Shown: positions 35,866-44,540, numbered from the stretch's first letter. The stretch is 44,714 bases of DNA from Candidatus Fermentibacterota bacterium (GCA_030592645.1 JAUVIR010000024.1:1-44714); one strand, 5' to 3'. Numbers and translations are program-made. Notes: generated by a model from the sequence alone, not told the origin.

Positions 35866-38800
35866 ATGGACAGGAAAATGATCACCATTGACGGCAACGA
35901 GGCCACAGCACGCATTGGGCATAAGCTGAGTGAAGTAGTAGCCATCTATCCGATCACACCCTCCAGCGGCATGGGTGAATACGCTGATGCGTGGTCATCT
36001 CAGGGAAAAACGAATATCTGGGGAACGATTCCGCTGGTCCAGGAGATGCAGAGTGAGGGCGGAGCTTCCGCAGCCGTGCACGGCGCACTTCAGACAGGCG
36101 CACTTACAACAACCTTCACAGCGTCACAGGGTCTTCTTCTGATGATACCCACGATGTACAAGATCGCCGCCGAGCTTACACCGACAGTGTTCCATGTATC
36201 GGCAAGAAGTCTTGCATGCCAGGCATTGTCGATATTCGGAGACCACAGTGATACAATGGGAGTCAGACAGACGGGATTCGCCCTTCTTGCCAGTGCCTCA
36301 GCCCAGGAAGCAATGGACCTGGCGGTGATAGCCCACGCATCGACACTCAAATCGAGAATACCTTTTGTCCATTTCTTTGATGGCTTCAGAACCAGCCATG
36401 AGATACAGAAGATCGAACTGGTACAGGATGAAGTTCTTAAAAGCATGATCGATAACGAACTGATCATTGCTGCGAGGAACAGGTGCCTTGACCCCAACCA
36501 TCCTGTTGTAAGGGGTACCAGCCAGAACCCGGATGTTTACTTCCAGGGAAGGGAAACGGTCAATCCCTACTATCTTGCTACTCCGGGAATAGTACAGGAT
36601 TACATGGACAGGTTCGGTGAGCTTACGGGAAGAAATTATCATCTGTTTGACTATGTCGGCGCTCCGGATGCCGATACTATAATCATGCAGATGGCTTCAG
36701 GATGCGAAACCGCTCATGAAACAGTGGAGTACCTCTGCAGCAAGGGCTCCAAGGTTGGGCTCATTAAGGTCCGGCTTTACAGACCATTCCATAAGGAAGC
36801 TCTTCTCAATGCCATCCCCGATACAGTGAAGAACATCACAATACTTGACAGAACTAAAGAATCCGGTGCCCCCGGAGAACCTCTGTACCTTGATGTTGTT
36901 ACTACACTGGCGGAGAACGGCAGGAACGATATCAGAGTTATTGGAGGCCGATACGGGCTCTCCAGTAAGGAATACACACCTGCCTGCGTGAAGGCAGCTC
37001 TTGATGAAGTCAGAAAACCGAAACCAAAGAATCATTTCACACTCGGTATTAACGATGATGTGACGAATACTTCGATAGATATTGATGCCGATTTCGAACT
37101 TGACCTTCCAGGTACTATTCAGGCAGTGTTCATCGGCCTGGGTTCAGATGGAACAGTGGGAGCAAACAAGAACAGTATCAAGATAATCGGAGAGGAAACT
37201 GACAATTACGCTCAGGGTTACTTCGTTTACGACTCCAAGAAGGCAGGCGCCCGAACTGTCAGTCACCTCAGATTCGGCCCCCAACCTATCAAACAGACAT
37301 GTCTGATCTCAGCAGCCGGTTTTGTCGGCTGCCACCAGAGCATCTTCCTTGAGAAATACGACGTGATCGGATACGCTGCAAAGGGAGCTACATTCCTGCT
37401 CAATTCCCCCTACGGAACAGATGAAGCATGGGACATGCTTCCAAGATCCGTACAGGAAGCGATGATAGAGAAGGAAATTAAATTCTACGTCATCAACGCT
37501 TACGATGTTGCGAAGGAAACGGGCATGGGCGCCAGGATAAACACTATCATGCAGACATGCTTCTTTGCCATCTCGGGCGTGCTTCCAAGGGACGAGGCCA
37601 TTGAGAAGATCAAGGAAGCAATCAAGAAAACCTACGGTAAAAAAGGTGATGAGATAGTTCAGAAGAATTACAATGCTGTTGACCAGACACTGGTCAATCT
37701 CTTCGAGGTCAGCTATCCGAATAAGGTCACAAGCACCATTGAAATGCCTCCTACCGTACCTGATGAAGCTCCTGAGTTCGTAAAACGGGTAACTGCAAAG
37801 ATCATCCGGATGGATGGTGACAATGTTCCCGTTTCCGATATGCCCGCCGATGGAAGCTGGCCAACCGGTACAACGCAATGGGAAAAGCGCAACGTTGCCC
37901 TTGATATCCCGGTATGGGATGCTGATACATGCATTCAATGCGGATTCTGCAGCCTTGTCTGTCCCCATGCTGCTATAAGAATGAAAATGTACGATGGCGC
38001 TCTTCTTGAAAATGCACCCGGGACTTTCAAATCAACAGATGCGAAGGGCGGCAAATTCAAAGATCTGAAATTCACTATCCAGGTGGCCCCTGAGGATTGC
38101 ACAGGATGCGGAACATGTGTTCATGTGTGCCCTGCGAAAAGTAAAGCAGATCCTGCTAGGAAAGCTATCAACATGGCAGATCAGCTGCCGCTCAGAGTAC
38201 CAGAGAGTGAGAACTACAGATTCTTCCTTAACCTCCCTGAATACAATCGTAATGAACTTAATCCTTTAGTAATCAAGGAATCTCAATTGCTTCAGCCGCT
38301 GTTCGAGTACTCCGGCGCCTGCGCAGGATGCGGTGAAACTGCATACGTTAAACTTCTTACCCAGCTGTATGGAGACAGGGCGGTAATCGCCAACGCCACA
38401 GGATGCAGTTCCATATATGGAGGTAATCTTCCTACCACACCTTACTCCAAGAACCCCGATGGCAGGGGTCCCGCGTGGAACAACAGCCTTTTCGAAGACG
38501 CTGCTGAATTTGGTTTCGGGTTCAGGCTCACTGCCGATAAGCACACTCAGATAGCAAGGGAACTCCTTGAAAAACTGGCTTCCGGGGTTGGTGAAAACCT
38601 CACAGAAGCTATCCTGAGTGCCGAGCATGGTACGGAAAAGGATATTTCCGAGCAGCGCGAGAGGGTGATCGAGCTCCGGAAGGTTCTCTCGAAGATCGAT
38701 TCCATGGATGCAAGGATGCTGGAAAGCGTTGCCGATTACTTCGTACACAGAAGTGTCTGGACAATCGGCGGGGACGGCTGGGCATACGACATCGGTTACG

Positions 38801-39402
38801 GCGGACTGGATCATGTTCTAGCGCAGGGCAGGGATATGAACATCCTTGTTCTCGATACCGGAGTTTACTCCAATACGGGAGGACAGTGTTCCAAAGCGAC
38901 TCCACTTGCTGCAGTCGCCAAATTCGCTGATTCCGGCAAGTCACAGCCCAAGAAGGATCTTGCAATGCTCTGCATGAGCTACGGTAATATCTATGTGGCT
39001 CAGGTAGCACTGGGAGCGAATTACAATCAGACCGTGAAAGCGTTTGTTGAAGCGGAAAGCTACAAGGGATCAAGTATCATAATCGCTTACACTCACTGTA
39101 TCGCCCATGGTATTGATATGACCTGTGGTCTGGATGAGCAGAAACTTGCAGTAAACTCGGGCTTCTGGCCGCTTATGAGGTTCGATCCGAGGAAAATAGA
39201 TATCGATGGAAAACCTCTGATGCTTGACAGCAAGGATCCTTCGATCTCATTCAAGGACTTTGCATACAATGAAGCCCGTTTCAAGAGCCTGACGAAAACC
39301 AAGCCTGAGCATGCTGCAAAGCTTCTGAAGGATGCCCAGGAAGAAGTTACACGTAGATGGAATATCTACAAGCAGATGGCCCAAATGAGCTGGAAGATAT
39401 AG
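35866..39402 (+). CDS. nifJ: Pyruvate:ferredoxin/flavodoxin oxidoreductase
   Basis: This 1178-residue single-chain PFOR oxidises pyruvate to acetyl-CoA and CO2 and reduces ferredoxin. Domain I has the pyruvate site YPITPSSGMGEYADAW. A middle EKR-type domain is followed by two 4Fe-4S motifs (Cys689, 692, 695, 699 and Cys745, 748, 751, 755). The thiamine diphosphate domain has SGACAGCGETAYVKLL and GDGWAYDIGYGG, and the end has LDTGVYSNTGGQCSKATP. All parts look intact. GGAG lies four bases before the ATG. It points to anaerobic or fermentative energy metabolism. Confidence 0.97.
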   Translation: MDRKMITIDGNEATARIGHKLSEVVAIYPITPSSGMGEYADAWSSQGKTNIWGTIPLVQEMQSEGGASAAVHGALQTGALTTTFTASQGLLLMIPTMYKIAAELTPTVFHVSARSLACQALSIFGDHSDTMGVRQTGFALLASASAQEAMDLAVIAHASTLKSRIPFVHFFDGFRTSHEIQKIELVQDEVLKSMIDNELIIAARNRCLDPNHPVVRGTSQNPDVYFQGRETVNPYYLATPGIVQDYMDRFGELTGRNYHLFDYVGAPDADTIIMQMASGCETAHETVEYLCSKGSKVGLIKVRLYRPFHKEALLNAIPDTVKNITILDRTKESGAPGEPLYLDVVTTLAENGRNDIRVIGGRYGLSSKEYTPACVKAALDEVRKPKPKNHFTLGINDDVTNTSIDIDADFELDLPGTIQAVFIGLGSDGTVGANKNSIKIIGEETDNYAQGYFVYDSKKAGARTVSHLRFGPQPIKQTCLISAAGFVGCHQSIFLEKYDVIGYAAKGATFLLNSPYGTDEAWDMLPRSVQEAMIEKEIKFYVINAYDVAKETGMGARINTIMQTCFFAISGVLPRDEAIEKIKEAIKKTYGKKGDEIVQKNYNAVDQTLVNLFEVSYPNKVTSTIEMPPTVPDEAPEFVKRVTAKIIRMDGDNVPVSDMPADGSWPTGTTQWEKRNVALDIPVWDADTCIQCGFCSLVCPHAAIRMKMYDGALLENAPGTFKSTDAKGGKFKDLKFTIQVAPEDCTGCGTCVHVCPAKSKADPARKAINMADQLPLRVPESENYRFFLNLPEYNRNELNPLVIKESQLLQPLFEYSGACAGCGETAYVKLLTQLYGDRAVIANATGCSSIYGGNLPTTPYSKNPDGRGPAWNNSLFEDAAEFGFGFRLTADKHTQIARELLEKLASGVGENLTEAILSAEHGTEKDISEQRERVIELRKVLSKIDSMDARMLESVADYFVHRSVWTIGGDGWAYDIGYGGLDHVLAQGRDMNILVLDTGVYSNTGGQCSKATPLAAVAKFADSGKSQPKKDLAMLCMSYGNIYVAQVALGANYNQTVKAFVEAESYKGSSIIIAYTHCIAHGIDMTCGLDEQKLAVNSGFWPLMRFDPRKIDIDGKPLMLDSKDPSISFKDFAYNEARFKSLTKTKPEHAAKLLKDAQEEVTRRWNIYKQMAQMSWKI

Positions 39403-39421
39403 TTATCGCAGAATGAATGGC

Positions 39422-39449
39422 AGCCCGGCTTTGTTTCCAGGGCCGGGCT
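39422..39449 (+). terminator. Possible terminator after nifJ
   Basis: A perfect eight-base stem AGCCCGGC / GCCGGGCT with a 12-base loop lies 20 bases after the nifJ stop. Only two T follow, so it may be a weak or factor-assisted terminator. Confidence 0.5.
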
Positions 39450-39474
39450 TAATGGAGTACAATCCCGCTGATAA

Positions 39475-39744
39475 TTTTGTAGCGAAATAAAATTCGTGGT
39501 TGGATATCAGTACGGCTGGGTAAATACACTTATGAAATTTGATCTCTCACCTTACTCAGGAGCAACCATCAACGACGCTTATATCAGATAATACGTCTTC
39601 AGTCACGGTGGAACTTTCCCGACAGACGAGATAAGAATAACAATGAATAACACCGATTGGGCTGTTTATGTTACTGACTGAGTCCAGGCAATTGCAGATG
39701 GAACTGAGCCGAACTACGGTTTTCAGTCCGCAATAGTATTGTAA
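39475..39744 (+). pseudogene. Fragment of a DNRLRE/CBM-like secreted domain
   Basis: One frame reads as a beta-sandwich domain: YQYGWVNTLMKFDLSPYSG, ATINDAYIR-stop-YVFSHGGTF, TMNNTDWAVYVTD-stop-VQAIADG, EPNYGFQSAIVL. It matches the disaggregatase-related/DNRLRE domain plan found in large surface proteins. Two stops interrupt it: TAA at 39589-39591 and TGA at 39679-39681, the latter where such domains have Trp before Val. There is no start codon or ribosome site. I read it as a relic of a larger surface protein. Confidence 0.65.
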
Positions 39745-39850
39745 TGGAAAAATGTGATAGAGTTGGATTTCTAATGATATTCTAGTTTCTGTAACGATAT
39801 TTCTGTTTTCCTCCCTGATCCTAACACTAAGAATAATGTAACTGATAACT

Positions 39851-39878
39851 TTGCAGAATCCAAAATTATAACTATATT
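39851..39878 (+). promoter_or_regulatory. Putative promoter of the Fic gene
   Basis: TTGCAG, 16-base spacer, TATATT in an AT-rich stretch; the predicted start is about 65 bases before the Fic ATG. No operator-like repeat is evident. Confidence 0.4.
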
Positions 39879-39949
39879 GTATAAAAATCCTAGAAATGTA
39901 ACTAAAATATTGTGTTTTTAACAGTTTATGAGTGAATGAGGTATTCGAG

Positions 39950-41470
39950 ATGAAAAATGTGCGAGCTGCAGGATACGAGTTCCTTATCGAGAAGTATCAA
40001 CTGAGAGTAATCCCGCACTGGCACGCATCATCAGTCAGTTTTGCAGGAACATCTAAAACTACTGTTGTGAAAGATGGGCTGAAGAGAACAACCTTTCCCT
40101 CTGTACGGTGGCCGGGGGAAACTATCGGGGATCATCTTGAATTTGCACTGAAGTATGACGGTATCAATCTGGGAATACTGTCTGCTTTGTTTTCCGTTGT
40201 GAGTGCATACGAGATTGCATTATGGATAGAGTCAAAGCCAACTGGAAAATATACTCGCAAAATCTGGTTTCTATATGAGTTCCTTACAGGCCAGACTGTG
40301 CCTATGAATGATGTTACTCAAGGGAACTACATCATTCTTCTTGAGCCGGAGAAATACTATACAGCGAATCCTGGTGTAAGAGTCAAGCGACAGCGTGTGA
40401 TGAACAATCTACTGGGTAACAGAGCATTCTGTCCAGTTATCAGAAGGACAGCTAAGCTGATATCCATGGAGGAAATAAATATTTATCAGCAATGTGATGA
40501 GCTTATCAAGTCCTACCCTCCTGAACTCATCCGTCGTGCACTTAGATACCTGTACAGCAAGGAAACTAAATCCTCTTTTGAGATCGAGCATCTGAAACCA
40601 AGCGCATCCAGAACAGAGCGGTTTATAGCATCTCTTGAAATGGCGACAAAGAGGGACTTCTGCAACAAAGGTGATTTGATCGGATTACAGAATAGAATTG
40701 TTGATGAGCGGTTCAGGGATTCGGATTACAGAAAGAATCAGAACTACATTGGGGAAATGATATCCTTCAGGGATCAGAGAATTCATTTCGTCTGCCCAAA
40801 GCCTGAGGATGTTGAGTCCCTAATGGAGGGCTTGATAAATATACATTCGAATATGCTGGGAAATGCAGCTTCGTTACCTCCGGTTATACATGCTGCAATT
40901 ATAGCTTTCGGTTTTGTATATATGCATCCTTTCGAGGATGGGAATGGCAGAATCCACCGCTTTCTTGTTCATAATATACTGTTTCTTAAGAATGCAGTTC
41001 CAGAGGGATTGATGTTTCCCATCTCAGCAGCGATGCTGAAGAAACCTGAGCTGTATGATTATGCTCTTGAAGCTTTTTCCCGACCTCTGCTGTCCTTGCT
41101 GAAATATGATCTGGATGAATTGGGGCAAATGACAGTAAAGGGAGATACTGGAAACTTCTACCGAAACATAGACATGACTGTACAGGCTGAAATACTCTTT
41201 GAATTCATCAAATTGACCGTAGATCACGAACTGGTTGTTGAACTGGATTTCCTCGTTGATTACGATAGAGCCAGGAAGGCAATACAGGAAGTGATTGATA
41301 TGCCTGGCCAGAAGCTTGATCTAATCATCAAGTTTTGCCTGAATAACAATGGAAAATTATCTGCAGGTAAGCAGAAATCACACTTCTTTTTTCTCAAAAA
41401 GGATGAGATTAAGGCAATCGAAGAGATTGTGCAAAAGGAGTTGTCCAGCAAGCGATCATTGATTGAGTAA
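39950..41470 (+). CDS. Fic-domain protein (AMP-transferase family)
   Basis: This is a 506-residue Fic protein. The core motif HPFEDGNGRIHRFL (from His326) has the catalytic His and the phosphate-binding Gly/Asn/Arg set, so it should transfer AMP or another nucleotide-derived group to proteins. Upstream, SSFEIEH at residues 208-214 resembles the inhibitory helix of class II Fic proteins (S-x3-E), with His where Gly or Asn is usual. The C-terminal part is helical with no clear DNA-binding motif. The start ATG 39950 has GAGG nine bases ahead; the frame reaches a GTG at 39932. No antitoxin-like gene lies next to it. Confidence 0.9.
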   Translation: MKNVRAAGYEFLIEKYQLRVIPHWHASSVSFAGTSKTTVVKDGLKRTTFPSVRWPGETIGDHLEFALKYDGINLGILSALFSVVSAYEIALWIESKPTGKYTRKIWFLYEFLTGQTVPMNDVTQGNYIILLEPEKYYTANPGVRVKRQRVMNNLLGNRAFCPVIRRTAKLISMEEINIYQQCDELIKSYPPELIRRALRYLYSKETKSSFEIEHLKPSASRTERFIASLEMATKRDFCNKGDLIGLQNRIVDERFRDSDYRKNQNYIGEMISFRDQRIHFVCPKPEDVESLMEGLINIHSNMLGNAASLPPVIHAAIIAFGFVYMHPFEDGNGRIHRFLVHNILFLKNAVPEGLMFPISAAMLKKPELYDYALEAFSRPLLSLLKYDLDELGQMTVKGDTGNFYRNIDMTVQAEILFEFIKLTVDHELVVELDFLVDYDRARKAIQEVIDMPGQKLDLIIKFCLNNNGKLSAGKQKSHFFFLKKDEIKAIEEIVQKELSSKRSLIE

Positions 41471-41854
41471 ATTCTCCTTCAGGGTATCTGAATGCATTTC
41501 AGAAATGCGGGGGGCAAAGCTCTTCACCGATCTCAAGAACGATCTGAAGTGTATCAACTGGAAGGGTGATCTGGTCATCAGGATGCTCGACGTTCACCAG
41601 TTCGCTCAGGTCCTGATCCTCAGCAAGCACCTGGGTAATGATTGGGGTGAATGTACTGCTTCACGAGCAAGTTGTGGAATTGCGGAAAATCCACTTTCCT
41701 ATTATTAAACTGAAATGATTTTTATTGATACTGTTATTCGCTTTTCCAGTGTTTATTTTGTACATGTTCGGGTGGGGCATGATTTCCGACTACATCAGGA
41801 AGTAGCACTGAAGCAGATTCGAGTGACACATATACACCAAGGAGAAGACCTTCC
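41471..41854. other. Intergenic region with coding-like fragments
   Basis: No convincing gene. A plus-strand ORF from a TTG at 41463 to 41708 overlaps the Fic end and lacks a ribosome site. On the minus strand two neighbouring frames (about 41659-41700 and 41508-41656) read like protein, the second ending VDTLQIVLEIGEEL, but without a start. They may be remains of a gene. An AT-rich stretch follows before the next gene. Confidence 0.35.
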
Positions 41855-42121
41855 ATGAATGATAATCCCGCTCTTGACGAAGCCATGAAGATGATGGCCA
41901 GGCACAATGACAATAAGACTGAGACGCACTACTTCGATCTTCAGGAAAGCGAAAAAACGCTGGTGCAGACCGCAGGCCGGATATACGGATCATATGTCGA
42001 GGCAGGCCTTGTAACGCCCGAGAACAAAGACGAATACATCAACACAGCCATTCAGGACGCGATCAGGATCGCATCGCGAATCGAAGATATTGTTTCCGAA
42101 GCAGAAGAGCAGATTCACTAG
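41855..42121 (+). CDS. Small hypothetical protein (88 aa)
   Basis: I do not recognise the family. The protein is mostly helical and acidic, with a Met-rich start (DEAMKMMARHNDN) and a second half with GRIYGSYVEAGLVTP and AIQDAIRIASRIEDIV. It has no signal peptide or membrane helix. GGAG lies about 11 bases before the ATG. Codon use and the amphipathic helices make it look like a real gene. It sits alone in the accessory stretch. Confidence 0.65.
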   Translation: MNDNPALDEAMKMMARHNDNKTETHYFDLQESEKTLVQTAGRIYGSYVEAGLVTPENKDEYINTAIQDAIRIASRIEDIVSEAEEQIH

Positions 42122-42483
42122 TTCCACAGCACTGTGCTTGAACATTCTTCCACAACCCTTCATTCAGCATCCTGCACCTGAGCTGATGGACAGATATCTA
42201 TTCCGAAAACTTCTCCATAAACAGTGATATTATCATCTATAAATGCTGCTGTTGAGCTGCGTTCGGTGCAAAACGTACTGCGAAGAACATATACACAAAG
42301 CGTTATGGGATGAAAGACGCAAAACTGACGGTATCCCTGATAACCCAATCCATCGGACCAGCACCGTAGACATGGTTCCTATGGAATGGAATCATGTTTT
42401 TACTTCGGTGATATCTTGGTGACAGAATTGACATAACTGACAGAACTACGAAATGGAACCGCCTGCTAGCGCTCTAGCTCGGT
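42122..42483. other. Intergenic region, 362 bases
   Basis: No supported gene. A 62-residue minus-strand frame (42160-42348) has no ribosome site and is probably chance or a relic. Three tandem nine-base repeats lie at 42420-42446, and a GCTAG-N4-CTAGC inverted repeat near 42464-42478. Confidence 0.35.
42420..42446 (+). repeat. Three tandem 9-bp direct repeats
   Basis: TGACAGAAT, TGACATAAC and TGACAGAAC stand head to tail without spacing, a TGACAnAAy consensus repeated three times. They lie in non-coding DNA beyond the 3' end of the secreted 128-residue gene. Confidence 0.6.
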
Positions 42484-42870
42484 CTACGGCACTATGGATA
42501 TGTTGTAGGCTTCTGTTATCACGATCCAGTACGAAATATCGCTGTTGCTCGATACGGGCGCGGTGAACAGTGATCTCTGCTCGCCGGGTAGGATGCGGAG
42601 ATGCTCATAAACATCCTCGGTCGAGCTAACGAGCGTGTAGATCGGATATTGGGACCATTCTGCATAGGATATTGTGTATCCTTCGGTCACAAATTTGAAC
42701 GAGAACATATACTCATGGCTCGATTCGTTTATGGCATTTACGTAGTAGCCGTTGTCGGTGTAGACAGTCACACCTTCCGCAACCTCAGCTGAACTTGGTG
42801 TCTGCGGTAAGGAAAATGCATTCAGGGGGAGCAACAGCAGGATCCCGATCATCAGAACCTGATTCTTCAT
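42484..42870 (-). CDS. Secreted hypothetical protein (128 aa)
   Basis: A clear signal peptide (VLMIGILLLLPLNAFS) is followed by a small beta-rich domain with many aromatic residues (NGYYVNAIN, YMFSFKFVTEGY, WSQYPIYTLV, ISYWIVITEAYN). No family is recognised. GGAG lies seven bases before the ATG, and a promoter-like pair with a palindrome is upstream. It should be periplasmic or outside the cell. Confidence 0.7.
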   Translation of the reverse strand: MKNQVLMIGILLLLPLNAFSLPQTPSSAEVAEGVTVYTDNGYYVNAINESSHEYMFSFKFVTEGYTISYAEWSQYPIYTLVSSTEDVYEHLRILPGEQRSLFTAPVSSNSDISYWIVITEAYNISIVP

Positions 42871-42905
42871 CGCGGCACTCCAATCTTGTCGGTTGTCATC
42901 CAGAA

Positions 42906-42934
42906 AGAATAGTAGGAAAATGGATTTTCCGCAA
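42906..42934 (-). promoter_or_regulatory. Putative promoter with palindrome in the spacer
   Basis: On the minus strand TTGCGG, 17-base spacer, TATTCT. A perfect inverted repeat GGAAAA-N4-TTTTCC (42915-42930) fills most of the spacer. It could control the secreted gene ending at 42484. Confidence 0.35.
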
Positions 42935-43065
42935 TCCTATGATCTGATCACAAAGCAGCCCATTCGTCCCAATAAACCTCCGATTCCTGCCTAATATTGA
43001 CAATACCACCTGAGAATATCCCAGTCAAACATCGTTGCCCACAGCTGTCTTCTTCGGAGGGGAGC

Positions 43066-43146
43066 ATGCAGGACGATCTTTTATGGAAAAGGCGGAATCC
43101 TCTTCGGTTAATCTGGTACCTCCCCGATCAGATCAACTGTCGTTGA
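43066..43146 (+). other. Possible truncated ORF of 26 codons
   Basis: An ATG directly behind GGAGGGGAGC opens a frame reading QDDLLWKRRNPLRLIWYLP, ending at a TGA at 43144. The strong ribosome site and the sudden end at the border of the ABC fragment suggest the 5' stub of a broken gene. It could equally be chance. Confidence 0.3.
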
Positions 43147-43337
43147 GCAAGTTTGTAGAACACGGTTTTCCTCGTCATCAATTCATCATAAGTCCCAGAT
43201 TCGGCAATACTGCCGCCTTCATGTACGCAAATACGATCCGCATGGCGGATTTTACTGAGCCTGTGAGCTATGACAAGACGCGTGGCTTTGAATTTCTCTA
43301 TGCTCTGGCTGACGATGCCCTGCGATCGGTTGAGCAT
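43128..43337 (-). pseudogene. C-terminal fragment of an ABC exporter ATPase
   Basis: The last 69 codons of the ORF match the end of an ABC transporter nucleotide-binding domain of the peptide/bacteriocin exporter type: LNRSQGIVSQSIEKFKATR, the H-loop block LVIAHRLSKIRHADRI and GGSIAESGTYDELM, ending in LAQRQLI. Walker A, the signature motif and Walker B are absent. The join to the transposase-like part falls right after the D-loop position. It is a fragment without the parts needed for ATP hydrolysis. Confidence 0.75.
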
Positions 43338-43547
43338 TCCCATTTCTGTCCCAGCAGGCATCAGTGACAGTGTATGAACATGGGGATTCCAGTTGCCCAT
43401 TCCCCCGAAGGTTTGCGGCACGATGATACCGCCGGGAAAAACATCTCTTCGATCAAGGGTTTCATGAAGAAATATCGTGAGTGAGTCCCAGGAGTATCCG
43501 CAGAGCTTTGGCATAAGCTTTCTGTGATGCATCTGTTCAGCTGCCAC
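43338..43547 (-). mobile_element. IS91-like transposase fragment
   Basis: The first 70 codons of the same ORF read like the middle of an IS91-type (HUH) transposase: SLTIFLHETLDRRDVFPGG, then VPQTFGGMGNWNPHVHTL with the HxH metal-binding pair. The catalytic Tyr region and the zinc-finger start are missing, and no terminal signature was found. The fragment is fused in frame to the ABC tail. Confidence 0.6.
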
Positions 43548-43717
43548 CCCTGAAGATCTTTCTTCACTCTATCGATGGTGGATACATCGGCTGTATTACC
43601 GGGAAATTCCTGAATGAAGTATTGTAATCCGAACGCTGTTAGATTCTACACAGTCAGTTAAAGCCAGATACTTCCTGCAAAGCCTGTTCTAGAACTGAAA
43701 GGTAAGTTCAGCTGAGA

Positions 43718-44164
43718 ATGAGAACAGAAATAGATCTGCATGGATATCAGGTTGTTGAAGCAATAGATATCTTTGTTAAGCATTACAACGGGATGGTGAA
43801 AGAGGGAGACCATTCACCCATCTCCGTTATTCACGGGTACGGATCCAGCGGCTCGGGAGGCAGGATAAAAAGAACCCTCCTGAAACTCCTTGAAACCAGC
43901 GTGGGTACCCTCTCTTTCCAGCAGGATGCCTGGAATCCAGGGAAAACTGTGATTTACCCGAAGAAAGTATTGCCGGAAGGTGCTGGTATCATATCATCCG
44001 AGATTCTTGAATACTGCCTTCTGCAGAGATCCGAGTCAAAGATACTGGGCAAGTTCAGACAATTCGGAGACCTTAAGGTGAAGAACACTCTGAGGCGGCT
44101 TGTGAAACAGGGGGTGCTTGCCAAAAGCAGAAAGGGCAGACACACTGTCTACAGAAGGATTTAA
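43718..44164 (+). CDS. Smr-domain protein with C-terminal winged helix
   Basis: Residues 1 to about 83 form an Smr domain: EIDLHGYQVVEAIDIFV and the loop VIHGYGSSGSGGRIKRTLL. Smr domains, as in MutS2 and SmrA, cut or bind nucleic acid; recent work ties them to cleaving mRNA at collided ribosomes. After a linker, residues 92-148 look like a winged helix (SEILEYCLLQR, LKVKNTLRRLVKQGVLAKS, HTVYRRI). The stand-alone Smr plus wHTH layout is unusual. The ribosome site is weak (AAAGG about 14 bases ahead). Confidence 0.85.
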   Translation: MRTEIDLHGYQVVEAIDIFVKHYNGMVKEGDHSPISVIHGYGSSGSGGRIKRTLLKLLETSVGTLSFQQDAWNPGKTVIYPKKVLPEGAGIISSEILEYCLLQRSESKILGKFRQFGDLKVKNTLRRLVKQGVLAKSRKGRHTVYRRI

Positions 44165-44283
44165 AGAGTTTTTCTGCAATTCCAACCAGAAACTGACCAT
44201 ATTTCCTAAAATACGCTCTATCAAATATCCTTTTCATTATTAGATATGCAAACTCATACTAAATCCCTAAAAACAAGTCCCCT

Positions 44284-44397
44284 TTATCTCTCCCCATGTA
44301 CTTTGCTGCAATGGATTGCCATCCCAGAGGATGGTGTCGCTTGAACAGTGGTTGACAGGAAGATTGCGAATCCGATAAAAAGAACAGTTTTTAGCAT
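44284..44397 (-). CDS. Possible small secreted peptide (37 aa)
   Basis: A minus-strand ORF starts with ATG six bases after AAGGGG and encodes a signal peptide (LKTVLFIGFAIFLSTTVQA) and a 17-residue remainder TPSSGMAIHCSKVHGER with one Cys. It is too short for most gene finders. It could be a true small peptide or the start of a secreted protein cut short by mutation. No partner gene for export or processing is seen. Confidence 0.45.
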   Translation of the reverse strand: MLKTVLFIGFAIFLSTTVQATPSSGMAIHCSKVHGER

Positions 44398-44540
44398 GGT
44401 ACACCCCTTTTCTTAGATTGAGATTCCATTGACATTGAGCAATGGTATTGAAACATTGAAAATATATGCTCCTCCTTTCTAGAATTATTTTATCTAATTT
44501 ATAATAGATACGACATAATGAAATATCAAGCCACACATAT

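Noticed and set aside
41463..41708. 81-codon ORF after Fic
   Set aside because: TTG start within the Fic end, no ribosome site, and the other strand also looks coding-like; no family recognised.
42160..42348. 62-codon minus-strand ORF
   Set aside because: No ribosome site, no signal peptide and no family match; could be a relic but cannot be supported.
43035..43367. Plus-strand ORF of 110 codons
   Set aside because: It runs opposite the recognisable ABC tail and has no recognisable domain; the ribosome site at 43056 serves a different frame.
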